Shown one piece after another: positions 37,013 to 47,265 of a stretch of DNA of 64,000 nt; the stretch's first letter is position 1; each line of letters begins with the position of its first letter. The stretch comes from Carnegiea gigantea (Eukaryota > Streptophyta > Magnoliopsida > Caryophyllales > Cactaceae). The stretch is taken from the NCBI GenBank assembly GCA_029747015.1, contig JAKOGI010000428.1, positions 67,501-131,500 of the forward strand, in the 5' to 3' direction. A model generated the notes under the pieces. It made no database searches and was not told the DNA's origin. It saw nothing but the letters and a program-made list of their open reading frames with translations. The position numbers and the translations under genes were made by a program.

Positions 37013-37914
37013 AGGCGGTGCAATATGCTGAGTTTTACTGCCATATTGCATCAACAGTTTCTCCTCCTCTTGGGTCATGTCATGGGTTCATATGCTTTGA
37101 CGAGGCCAACAGAAGGATTCCGAAACCAATGTGTGTTTTGAACCCCATTACCAAAGAATTCAGTTACATCCCACTCCCCAATGGGTATCATAAAACTGCT
37201 GGAAAATGGGCATCTGGGCTTGGCTTTGTTACCTCGTTCAATGACTACAAGATCGTGTTGCTTGAGCAGACCCTCCATTCCAGTAAGAATATAACCTGTA
37301 ATCGAGTCGATGTGTTCTCATTTAGGGATGATCAATGGAGAGGGTTAGATTCCTCAGTTGGCAATTTTGATGCATCAGTTGATGGTTCCCTTAACGAGGC
37401 TTTATACTGGGTGGTTTGGTCATTTCTTGTGGATCACCTGGTGGCTTTTTCGTAGTTGAATTTGACTTGGCTAAAGAGACATTTTTTAAGGGCAACAAGT
37501 ATAAAAGAGATCAGGGATGCTGAAACTAGGAACATGTACTATGATAGGCACGCTTCAATTGGTGTTATTGCACAAAAGTACATGTGCGTTGGTCAGGTAT
37601 ACTCTGTACAAAGTGGCGAACGATTTCTTGAGATGTGGATGATGGAAAAGTACAGTGAGTTGAATAGACTGTTTAGACTTGGACTTGAGTCTGAAATTGT
37701 AGGGAGATTTCCTGGATTATTGGGGATTACACCCAATGGCAGTGTTTAGTTAGTAAGGTATGCGCCAAAGAAACAAGAAATCTTTCTGCTTGATCCTGGT
37801 CGAATTCCACCTATGTATGTCGTGGTTGCACAAAAATATGTCCATCACGTCATGAGCTATATTCCGAGTCTTGTTTCTCCTTGTTGTGTTGGGAGATCAG
37901 TTAATGAGTAGAAA
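36998..37914 (+). pseudogene. F-box/FBA pseudogene 4 (F-box replaced by T/G tract)
   Basis: The FBA domain runs from about 37050 (PPLGSCHGFICF) through WASGLGFVTSFNDYKIVLLE and NEALYWVVWS. It shifts near 37430 and again near 37480, continues as IRDAETRNMYYDRHASIGVI…GERFLEMWMMEKY, and has a stop at 37749 before the relic QEIFLLDPGRIPPMYVV…SYIPSL. The upstream F-box is missing, and a T17-G15 tract (36981-37012) sits at that breakpoint. Its 3' flank (37890-38100) matches that of the intact gene at 30300-30550. Confidence 0.85.
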
Positions 37915-38399
37915 ACTAGTTCTGCAGAAGGTTGCTTACTACTATCGTATATCTATGTTTGAAGGGAAATATTCCCCATGATAATGAAGAAATTAGAGAG
38001 TTGTGTTCCACAGTATTCCCTGATTCAATTCTGTATTCTCTGTTAAACCGATCTGTTGCTTTAGCTGTGTTTACTCAACTTGTCGTAACATAAAATTTAA
38101 GACAGAGCACTAACATATTATGGGTATGCAAGTTAGGCCCTTGTGTTGACAGAATGACAGGTTCGCCTTGCTAATTATAAACTGGCATCTTGCACATATT
38201 GATAGGTATGCAAGTTAGGCCCTTGTGTCGACTTGGAACCGAGAAGTTGTCGAAGATGTATTTTGCCTACAAAGATCTTCAAATTTTGAGAGTTAGATGC
38301 CTATGCTGCCCAAACATTCATCAAGATTTGTAATCCTTATTAATTGGATTCCCTACTTTGATGCTTTTTTTTTTTTTTTTTAATTGTTCTATAGAAATT

Positions 38400-39673
38400 A
38401 TCGAAGGAAAAACATTGCCTCTATATGAGTCCATGACATGCTCTTTTGGGCCAGGAAAGCAGAGGAATGGGCAATGATGAACCTAGGGTTATTTATCCAA
38501 CATAAAATTGGGGAATAAGACTTGGAACAAAATCCGACATATAGTCGACGTGCTATTTTGGGACTAGTCCATAGATAGGGTTCTGAATCTTGCTTGTTAG
38601 GATCGATAATCGAGATTTCAGGTTCACGCCCAATTATTATGATCAAATCATTGCCTCTAGATATGCAAAGCCCAACCACATAGGAAGTGACCTCTCAATC
38701 TGAGATTGAAGTCCAATTAGCAAAACTTTCCACTCACCATATTCTTGTTCTAACCTCCACACTCTGACAAAACTTGCACCACTTCGAGTGTGACCGCATA
38801 GTTGACACACACACAGTGTATTCTTGTATATGAGCCCAGTGGAAATTGATGTGCTATGATAACATCCAAGTTGTCGCTGTTCTGTTGTTTTAGATTCGCT
38901 ATCCTTGCAAATTTTTCTGTGATCAGATCGAATTTGAATATGATCAAATGAACTAGAATGTATGGGCTTGGGAATGTTGCTAGCCACCCAGTATAAACCC
39001 TCGTTCAATGAAACTGCTGAAGGAAAATGGAGCATAATACTAGAGAGACTGACTGATGTATCAAGACCACTGCTAAAGACATCTAGTTGTCTGCATTGAC
39101 CATCCCTCAATGAGAATACATGAACTACACTCTGAGCTGATCCGTTGCACAAGATTTGGCATAGTACGACGAGCTTGTAGTCGTGGATCGAGGGAACAAA
39201 GCTGAACCCATTTCCCATAATAAGACGAGGAAATTGAGCATATGATGAAGGGAATTCGATGTTCCTGGATTCTCGAGTGATGGGGTTTGAAATATAGACA
39301 GAATTAGTGTTAAGAGGCCAAATGCACATGAGCCCAGGGCATGTCCCGAAGTGACAGAATGGTCCAAACTCGCTCGCTTTGGTAGTGGAGTCAAGATAGT
39401 TGTCCTTGAGATCATTGACATCGATCGAGAACGAACAACCCCTCATCGTACAGAAAAACAGAAGGGATGATTGGGTTGAACAGAACTGAAAGTGGGATTT
39501 GATGAAGGTGTGGGTTGAAATTAACCAATTCCAACTTTTGCACACTGATTTGGATCGACCCAGTGATTTAACGGGCAACCGGAGGAGTATTTCAATGATA
39601 ACCCTTGAGGCAAGTAGTCATCAATGGCTATAATTTTGTGTTCTTCCTTTGGGGTTGCCTTCTCTTTGGCCAT
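38400..39673 (-). pseudogene. F-box/FBA pseudogene 5 with a PPR-derived tail
   Basis: The ATG at 39673 (MAKEKATPKEEHK…IDDYLPQG) shifts frame before EILLRLPVKSLGRSKSVCKS. The frame is then open from 39578 through GFSFVPSIHDYKLVVL and NEGLYWVASNIP, shifts near 38950 (FKFDLITEKFARIANLKQQ) and back (TLCVCQLCGH…), and shifts again near 38650. The minus-strand 3' end (38492-38440) encodes NPRFIIAHSSAF, which belongs to the PPR gene at 49006-50880 and not to an F-box. At least three frameshifts are present. Confidence 0.82.
38440..38492 (-). pseudogene. PPR N-terminal fragment
   Basis: About 40 bp nearly identical to 50722-50770: agcagaggaatgggcaat(g/a)atgaacct on the plus strand, encoding NPRFIIAHSSAF on the minus strand. 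It corresponds to PPR residues about 40-51. Confidence 0.75.
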
Positions 39674-40094
39674 AGTTTTTGTGTAGGGTTTTAGATGCTG
39701 ATCAACAAAGGTGGAGGAAAGGTAAGCAAGTTTAAGCTAACTAGGACAATGCGTATACTATACGCATAAACACAACACATGAGGAGCCATATTAATCCTA
39801 CCATGAGCAAGGCCCAAAAACAACAATTCACCGCAAAGTGAAAGATTCCTCACATAATTATACTAAACGTTAGCAAAGGCAATGCCCTAATGTAATAGGG
39901 CATACTAATTCTAACCTAAGCAAGGCCCAAGCACATTAGGTGCACGAACCCAGTAGAAAGCTAGGGATGAAAATGGATCAGACTTGGATTGGATGTATGG
40001 ACATTTGAGCCCGAGTAATTATTACCTCTGAAAAATCCGATCCAACAGAAGTCAAGTGTTTCCTCCAATTCTGTTACGAATTGGATTGCATCAT
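39674..40094. other. Spacer between F-box pseudogene 5 and LINE
   Basis: No gene is visible. 39960-40106 holds short repeated phrases (aaatccgatccaac, ttggattg) of unknown origin and ends in the LINE target duplication. Confidence 0.5.
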
Positions 40095-40106
40095 ATCTGA
40101 CTTTGA

Positions 40107-41574
40107 AATCCGATCCAACCTTGTCAAGCTGATTCATGGCTGTGGAAATGTATTCTAAGGAATCATCAACAATTCCATAAAGGAATAAGGTGGAAAGTAG
40201 GGGATGGAACCAACATCAACTTCTGGTTAGATAGTTGGTGTGATAATCATTGTCTTGCTGATCTTATCAGTGTTCTTGACATATCTAGCCTTGACACATC
40301 TCTCAAAGTTTCACATTTTATTCTTCTAAGGCATGGGATATTGTAATACTACAGCAGCTAGTTAGACATACTTGTCTTGGCAACGCCTATTTTGTACAAT
40401 CCCATTCCTGATTCTATCTACTGGGCCTGTCTGGAAGTGGAGATTTTTCCACTAAGTCTGCAACCTAGGCTACACATGGATTGGATCTGCGGAAATCTCA
40501 TTAACTGGGAATTCAGGTGGATCTGGAAGTTAGATATTATGCCTAAGCTAAAGATCTTTCTTTGGCAATTGTGTCACGCGACCCTTCCCACTCGAGGAAA
40601 CTTGATACTTAGGGGGTATGAATATTGATCCTTTTTGTCCTCACCGTAATGTGGCTATTGAGACTGCAGAGCATCTATTCATAGGATGCTAGAAAGCCCA
40701 ACAGATTTGGCAATTGGCAAGTGATTATAATTGGGTCACTGTTGACGTCTCGCTGAATTCCCAAATGAAGATAGAAAACTGGCTCTCCAACCTTAGGAGT
40801 TCTTTACGACCCAGTACGTTAGAGAGGCTCGTAGCGCTCCTATGGAGTATCTGGAAAACCCGAAATAATCAAATATTTCGTCATGAAACAGTCAATCCGG
40901 TTATATTTTTTTTACGCGCAAAACGTGCCAGCGCTGATTGGTGTATTAGACACAAACTTCACAAACACTTTTCTCATCCTTACCACTTCCTTCAAACCGT
41001 AGCCACAAGAGGACACAATTGATATCTTGGGAGAAGCCACAAGAAGGATACGTCAAAATCAACTTTGATGGATCTAAGAGTTCATAGGAGCACCAGGAGG
41101 AGGATTTATCATTCGTGACTGGAAAGGATGTTTTTTACAAGCGGCAGCCTTCAATCTAGGAGGAACATCATTATTAGTGGCGGAAGCTACAGCCATACGT
41201 AATGGGATCAAGGCAGCTGTACAAGCCGGATTTACAGATATCCATATTGAAGGAGATAACAGGATTCTAATACAAGCGGTACAAGGAAAAATACAAACCC
41301 CATGGGAAATTCTAGTGCTAGTTCAAAATATCACATCTTTCTTTACTCGTTTCAACAATGTCATTATTAACCACATATTTAGGCAAGGAAATAGTGCCAC
41401 CGATTGGCTAGCTAAGTTTGGGTTATCAGTTCATTCCACAAATGTGCGGGATGCCGTTCCTCATAGGGACCGTTGTTTTATCCCTGTTGAGGATAATTTA
41501 GGACGAACTGTTGAGAGAAGGGCATCCTAGATTGTATTTCTTACCTTTCTTACCCCAAAAAAAAAAAAAAAAAA
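40107..41574 (+). mobile_element. 5'-truncated L1-type LINE with poly(A) and target duplication
   Basis: The ORF2 3' part reads SWLWKCILRNHQQF…RWKVGDGTNINFWLDSWC (RT C-terminal region), then WIWKLDIMPKLKIFLWQLCH (zf-RVT region), then LLWSIWKTRNNQIFRHE, then an RNase H domain AEATAIRNGIKAAVQAGFTD…EGDNRILIQAV…NSATDWLAKFG. It ends in A18 (41557-41574). A 12-bp repeat ATCTGACTTTGA flanks it (40095-40106 and 41574-41585). Several stops and frameshifts make it dead. Confidence 0.87.
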
Positions 41575-41814
41575 TCTGACTTTGACCCAGTCTGTTCTCT
41601 CTTCACTTTCGAATTATACACTGTCAAGAACTCAAGATGGGCCATTGTTCCTACGTTGGCGAGAGATGTGATCGAGCAAATTAAACACATAACATCAGAT
41701 CTAGGCATTCAACTAATCTTAAACAAAAATGAAGAAGAGTAACGATTTAATTTGGGATGTCGTGTTAATATACAACAGTGTTCAGCATAACTACTACCAA
41801 GTTATAGGACCCAT

Positions 41815-41970
41815 GGATTCAAAATGTGGCTGAACTGCGACAAAACGGCCGCATTGGAAAGGTTTTGGAGTTGGGCGAACCGCGTTTTCATGCCGCGATA
41901 GCGGTATTAGAACGATTTTGCCGTACCGAGACCGAAACTGAAATCGCGACGGAAATCGCATTTTGAATCC
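41815..41970. mobile_element. Small MITE-like inverted repeat
   Basis: GGATTCAAAATG at 41815-41826 is mirrored by CATTTTGAATCC at 41959-41970. The 156-bp interior is rich in CG dinucleotides (cgcgatagcggta, gaaatcgcgacgg), unlike its surroundings. No clear target duplication is seen. Confidence 0.55.
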
Positions 41971-42054
41971 TTGATGTGACCTAATAATAGACTCGGCTTA
42001 GACTATCTCCCAACACATAATTGAAGAAAAGTATTATTGCTCTTGTTGTATGAC

Positions 42055-42310
42055 TTTCACCCTTCCTTAGCTAGCATTCAAAGGCCGGCAAAACAGATCG
42101 AAGCTCTTTCAAAACTCTACCGCAACCATCTTCCTTGCATTTGCAGCCTAGCATTTGTTAGAGCATTCAAAGCCAAGCCACATATAGAGCCTAAAGCCTT
42201 CATATTCTGCAATAGTCTCTTTCTAACCAATTCAGCAATCCTTTGCTAACTATAATCTAGGCCTTTGCCCGGACCGATCAATCCTCCATTTCTTCAGTGT
42301 TCATCATAAA
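42055..42310 (-). pseudogene. PPR C-terminal fragment (degenerate)
   Basis: Similar to 49030-49295 of the PPR gene: cttgcatttgcagcc-gcat, agagcatt-aaagcc, and gatcaatc-tcc-tcatt…ttcatcataaaac. Indels close every frame. Homology ends just after the ttcatcgtaaaac point, as in the fragment at 45419-45500. Confidence 0.7.
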
Positions 42311-42690
42311 ACACAGATCCTTTGCATCGCGTGGTACTTATTTTTTGTGCAAAATGTTTGAAGGAAAAGCATTAATCAGTTACCACTACTAGTCAATTAC
42401 CACTACTATGAAAGTTTAAACTAAAGTTTTACAGCAAATTGGTTCATAGAAAGCATTGATTAAAGACAAAGTAGAGAGGAATTCACCAGGATACCTCATC
42501 TACGCAATCATGTTCGATAAAGTAACAGTCTGAATTAGCCAACTTTAATGCTAAAATTCCTATCTTTCTGGCACAAAGAGATCAATAATTCAAGCAAATT
42601 TTGCAGGGGTGAACAAATTTTCTCCGTCTAAGTGTTCTACTCACTATAGGAAGAAGACTACCTATTAAACACCTGCGGATCTTGTCTACT

Positions 42691-43803
42691 CTAAAGAGGA
42701 GAAATGAGACTCGCAGTAAAACTTGCAGCACACATGAACCCTTTTTGTGTGACGAGGTGATATGTAGGTTGCTCCTGATTTGCATCAATAAGCATGACTT
42801 GCTCCCTTTGTCCATGCCAGGATCTGATGAAAACATAATCATTGGATGTAGATCCTAATAAGTAATACACATTAAACAGAGGCTGAAATCGAAGCTTAAG
42901 CTTCCAGTCACCGTATTCCGTTTCCAACATCCACACTTCAATGTAACTTGGTCGGGTCAGGCGACAAACACACAGATTGTTGTGTTCAGTAACACAAATG
43001 GAAGCCATGTACTTATACCCACAGTTTTGTTTCAAATCCGACACCCTCGAAAGTTTTTCTTTGATTATATCAAATTTAAGTAAGGAAAAACCTTGAGCAA
43101 CTGGAACAACCCAGTAGAAAGCCTCATTCCATAGAGCTGCATGAGCTGTTCCTCCAGTCATTCCAATAGATTGATTACGCGGGTGATCAACCAATGCATC
43201 AAAAGCAGTACCGGATCCATCTAGTTCTCTCCATTGACCATCCCTAGATGAGAATACATAAACTGGATAGTTTGATGACATGGACGGCTCTGAACATCGA
43301 GCTAGCAACACAATCTTGTACTCATCTACGGAAGGAACAAAGCCGAACCCATATCCAATAACGGAGCGAATCAAGCAAGGGAACTGAACGTTCCTGCATT
43401 CTTTGGTGGTAGGGTTGAAAACACGGATTAGATCATTGGGACCCTTGATGCATACGAGTCCATGACTTAACCCCATAATGTATTCAGATCCTGATGGTAA
43501 AGGGGTTATATCGCCTTCGTTTACAACACTAGAGCCAAAAAAGTCACGTACGCCTTTGAGGTAGAAATTCGACGAAAAGGCAGAGCGTTTCCCACGGACA
43601 AAGAGGAGAGGTACAGGGTTGTTGAGCTGGAGGTGGGATTTGGCAAAGCTGTAACTTGAAATCAAAGTACTCCAACTTTTGCAAGCCAATTTGAATCGAA
43701 CCAATGATTTAACAGGCAACCTTAGGAGTATTTCAGTGATTAACTCCTGAGGTAAGCACCCATCAATGGTGGCAATCTCTTGTTTCTCCTTCTCGTCGGT
43801 CAT
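42691..43803 (-). CDS. F-box/FBA protein (intact)
   Basis: An intronless gene of 370 aa. The F-box is at about residues 15-58 (GCLPQELITEILLRLPVKSL…ACKSWSTLIS), followed by an FBA domain with GLSHGLVCIKG, VFNPTTKECRNVQFP, YGFGFVPSVDEYKIVLLA, WNEAFYWVVPVAQGFSLLKF and YIEVWMLETEYGDWKL. It ends TASLISPL. Likely an SCF substrate adaptor; target unknown. The start at 43803 is preceded by the leader acaaaaact-ATG, shared with the copy at 48426 (and partly 39673), which supports the start and suggests a common ancestral promoter. It is the only intact member of the 42-48 kb minus-strand subfamily. Confidence 0.92.
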   Translation of the reverse strand: MTDEKEKQEIATIDGCLPQELITEILLRLPVKSLVRFKLACKSWSTLISSYSFAKSHLQLNNPVPLLFVRGKRSAFSSNFYLKGVRDFFGSSVVNEGDITPLPSGSEYIMGLSHGLVCIKGPNDLIRVFNPTTKECRNVQFPCLIRSVIGYGFGFVPSVDEYKIVLLARCSEPSMSSNYPVYVFSSRDGQWRELDGSGTAFDALVDHPRNQSIGMTGGTAHAALWNEAFYWVVPVAQGFSLLKFDIIKEKLSRVSDLKQNCGYKYMASICVTEHNNLCVCRLTRPSYIEVWMLETEYGDWKLKLRFQPLFNVYYLLGSTSNDYVFIRSWHGQREQVMLIDANQEQPTYHLVTQKGFMCAASFTASLISPL

Positions 43804-44271
43804 AGTTTTTGTTTTGTAGGGTTTTGGATGCTACGAAAAACACAGCAGGAAGGGGGGAAAAAGGGAAAAGGGAACAGTTTTAAAGGTTGAGTCGTTAGGT
43901 TATTGGTCATGTATATATTATACGACTGATCAAATATGAGAAGCTGTAGCAACCCTAACGTGAGTGAGGCCCAAGTACAAATCCAGCCTAAAGTGAAACA
44001 GGGCAATGTGCATAGATTTTCCAGTTGTCGTCAAAAAAGAAAAATATGTGTTCATTTAGATCTGATTAATGAATATGCTACATGTGCAAGTTTGGACCCA
44101 ATTAATTTCATTTCTAGTCATGTTGTGATTAACAAAACTAGTCGTGTCGGTGGAAGGAATTCCCCATCAAGTTAATTCGGATGGTTAAACCTCCGTTAGT
44201 TACGTCCTGAGTCTTGTTTCTCCTTCTTAAATTAGAAGATTTGTTTATAAGTAGTAGAGATCGAGTACTGA
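43804..44271. other. Spacer between F-box loci
   Basis: Contains the probable promoter of the gene at 42691-43803, transcribed away from here. A trace of FBA C-terminal sequence (tacgtcctgagtcttgtttctccttcttaa) lies at 44201-44230 on the plus strand. Confidence 0.5.
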
Positions 44272-45414
44272 CTAAACACTTGTGGAATGTCTAGCTATCA
44301 TGATGAGGAGGGGAAACAAGACTTGCAGTATATCTGCAACGTATGTGAACCCCTCGTCTGTGATGCGATGACATGTAGGTCGCTCCTGATTTGCATCAAG
44401 AGTCAGGATTTGCATTTTTCTTCCATTCAAAGTCATCAAAGCATAACCATCAGATGTAGATCCTAATAGCAGAGCCATGGGAAATTGAATCCCAAATCGA
44501 AGTTTTAAGTTTCCAGTCACTATATTCCGCTTCCAACACCCATATCTCAACAGAATTTGGATGCGCCAACTGACGGACAGACAGGCTATTGTGTTCAGTG
44601 ACACACATGGAAGCCATGCAGCTATAACATCGACAGTTCTCTTCAAATTCGATACCCTCGAAAATTTTTCTTTGAACACATCAAATTTAAGTGAGGAAAA
44701 ACCTTCAGAGATTGGAACAACCCAGTAGAAAGCCTCATTCCATAGCGTTGCCTGAGTTTTTCCCAAATGGGGCCATTCATGAGATCGAAGGATGATCAAC
44801 TGATGCATGAAACCCAGTACTAGAACCGTCTAAACTTTTCCATTGGCTACTCCACAATGAAAATATGTAAACTAGATTAATGGTTGATGATTTTTGAGTT
44901 AGCAACACGATTTTGTAGTCATCAATGGAAGGAACAAACCCGAACCCATGTCCTGAAATGTCGCAAACTGGGAATGGGATGGTCCTCCCTTCGTTGGTGA
45001 TGGGATTGAAAACATAGCTTAGATTATTGACATCCAGGATGCATATGAGTCCATGACTTGACTCCAGAATATGTACTAAGACTGATTGTAAAGTGGTCAA
45101 GTTGCCATCGATTTCAACACTAGAACCAATCCAGTCACGTACGCCTTTGAGGTCAAATAAAAGGAAATAGTATAGTCTTTCATACGGACAACCTTCACAC
45201 GGAGAAAGAGGAGAGATGCAGGGTTTTCGATGCCATGAACGCGGGATTTGGCAAAGCATTGGGTTGAGTTCGAATTATTCCAAGTTTTGCACACCAAATT
45301 GAATCGAACCGGTGATTTGATGGACAACCTTAGGAGTACTTCAGTGATTAACTCCTGAGGTAAACACCCACCAATGGTTGCAATCTTTTTGTTGTTCCTG
45401 AGGTAAACACCCAC
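44272..45414 (-). pseudogene. F-box/FBA pseudogene 6 (frameshifts)
   Basis: The F-box at 45370-45250 is readable (GCLPQELITEVLLRLSIKSP…CKTWNNSNST). The frame shifts near 45150 into DLKGVRDWIGSSVEIDGN…HGFGFVPSIDDYKIVLL…GFHASVDHP, again near 44790 into NEAFYWVVPISEGFSSLKF, and again near 44600 and 44530. Restored order matches the intact paralogue at 42691-43803. A duplicated phrase cctgaggtaaacacccac (45343-45412 region) lies at the 5' end, next to a PPR fragment. Confidence 0.85.
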
Positions 45415-45418
45415 AATC

Positions 45419-45500
45419 TATTGAGAAGACACACTCTAATGCCGGCCATGGCTAAATCAATCTGCCCTCCATTCGTCAATATTCATCGTAAAACATAGGT
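45419..45500 (-). pseudogene. PPR C-terminal fragment (second)
   Basis: Matches 49229-49300 of the PPR gene: aagaca-a…aatgccggccatg-cta-atcaatctgccctccattc…atattcatcgtaaaac. It directly abuts the 5' end of F-box pseudogene 6 and then continues into sequence shared with 42300-42330. Confidence 0.75.
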
Positions 45501-45953
45501 CCTCATCTCCTGGGCATTCCTATAGGTGCTTAAATCCTCATTGATGCAAGAGCAAAGCTTCTGTTTTGGGGGGGGGGGGGGGGAGCGCTAGGGAAGAAAT
45601 TATTAAAGCATCACATAATTCATCAGTGCAATGAAATGTCAAACTAAAAGTTCAACAGCAGATTTCTTCCAAGAAGGCATTGTTAAAGCCAACAGTTGGG
45701 AGGAATTCAGTGTGATGCTCCCAACAAAGCCCTCATGCGTGACAAAGTCACAATCTAAGTAAGCAAACTTTAATAGCAAAATTCCAACCTACCTGGCATG
45801 AAGAGATCCATAATCAAAGCAAACCATCTAATTAGAATGAGTAAAAAGCTTGCGAGCACTAAATTTGGAAATTATAACATTGTAGATTTTGCAGGAGGTA
45901 AGCAACCTTTCTACACCCAAGTGTTCTAATCACTGTGTGAGAAAGAGTATTGA
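45501..45953. other. Duplicated 3' flank of minus-strand F-box units
   Basis: Includes a G16 tract at 45568-45583. The rest is similar to 42350-42600 and 46900-47130 (ttaa-agcaaaattccaacct-cctggca, agagatc-ataatcaa), showing that each minus-strand F-box carries the same duplicated flank. No gene. Confidence 0.65.
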
Positions 45954-46840
45954 TTAAACGCCTATGGATTGTCTACCATAATGAGGGGAAGTGAGACTTG
46001 CAGTAAGACTTGTGACATACTTGACCAGTTTGTCTGTGGCGTAGTAATATGTACGTCGCTCTTGATTTGTATCAACAAGCATGACTTCCCATTTACGTCT
46101 ATTCCAGAGTTTAACGAAAACATAACCATTAGATGTAGATCCCACTAACTTCTTCTCCACAGGAAACAGAGGCTCGAATTGAAGTTTAAGCTTCCAATCA
46201 CCATATTCCAATTCCAATATCCGCATCTCAAAACAATTTGGAATGAACATTTGACAGACACACAGATTATTGTGTTGAGTAACAAAGATGTTAACCATCC
46301 TCTCACAGTCCCCACAGTTCTGTTTCAAATTCCATCCCCTTGAAAACTTTTCTTTGATCAAATCAAATTGAAGTAAGGAAAACCCGTCAGCCAGTTGATC
46401 AATCCAGTAGAAAGCCTCATTCCACAGAACTTCCCGAGATGCTTCATAGCAGTACGAGCAATCAACTACTGCATCAAAAGCATTACTAGAACCGTCTAAT
46501 TCTCTCCATTGGCCATCCCACAATGAAAATATCCGAACTCGGTAATCTGTTGAGCAACATGAGTTGCAGAACTCTTCACATCGACCTAGCAACACGATAT
46601 TCCAGTCATTGAAGGTTTTAGCACCCTAAGAAATGGGATTCCACTGCATTCTTTGGTGATGGGGTTCACAACATGGATTAAGTCAGTGGTCTGGGGGTAT
46701 ATGAGCCCATGACATGATCGCGCAGCATGAAGAGATCCTGCCTCTGATGGGCTTAATTCGACTTTGATATCAGAATTCATGCAGTTAGCTCTTGTTTTTG
46801 AGATTCAAATTCGAGGAAAAGATAGCCTTTCAATTGGTTT
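45954..46840 (-). pseudogene. F-box/FBA pseudogene 7 (F-box lost)
   Basis: Begins at about 46835 with AIFSSNLNLKNKS, without the preceding F-box. A stop follows, then ARSCHGLIYPQTTDLIHVVNPITKECSGIPF. The frame shifts near 46600 into a 200-aa open FBA stretch (RIFSLWDGQWRELDGSSNAF…LWNEAFYWIDQ…LQFDLIKEKFSRGWNLKQNCG…SLTSPHYGRQSIGV) ending at 45954. The missing F-box and central FVPSIDDYKIVLL block show a deletion. Confidence 0.85.
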
Positions 46841-47265
46841 TTAGGCTACTTGTTCATATAGCCCTGTGAACTTACACTGAACTGATATATCTTCCATATG
46901 CTAGCTTGCCCAATAATTTGTATTCTTGTTGATGCAAGACCAAAGCTTCAGTTGAATAAAAATAAATAAGATAATAATTAAGCTTGTATATCATTACCAG
47001 CACTATGAAAATTTGAACTAGAGGTTCAGTGTGATAATCCGTCAAAGCAAGCATAAGTAACAAAGTAACAGTTTAAATTAGCCGACTGTAACACCGAAGT
47101 TCCAACCTTCCTGGCAGGAGAATCAGTAGTTAAACCAAACGATCTAATTTGAAAAGAATGCTAACTGAATGTGGAATTGTAACAGCTCAGATTTTGCAGG
47201 GGGTGAGCAACTTCTTCTGCTCCTAAGTGTGTTCTACTCACTATATGAAAAAGATCTAGTATTGA

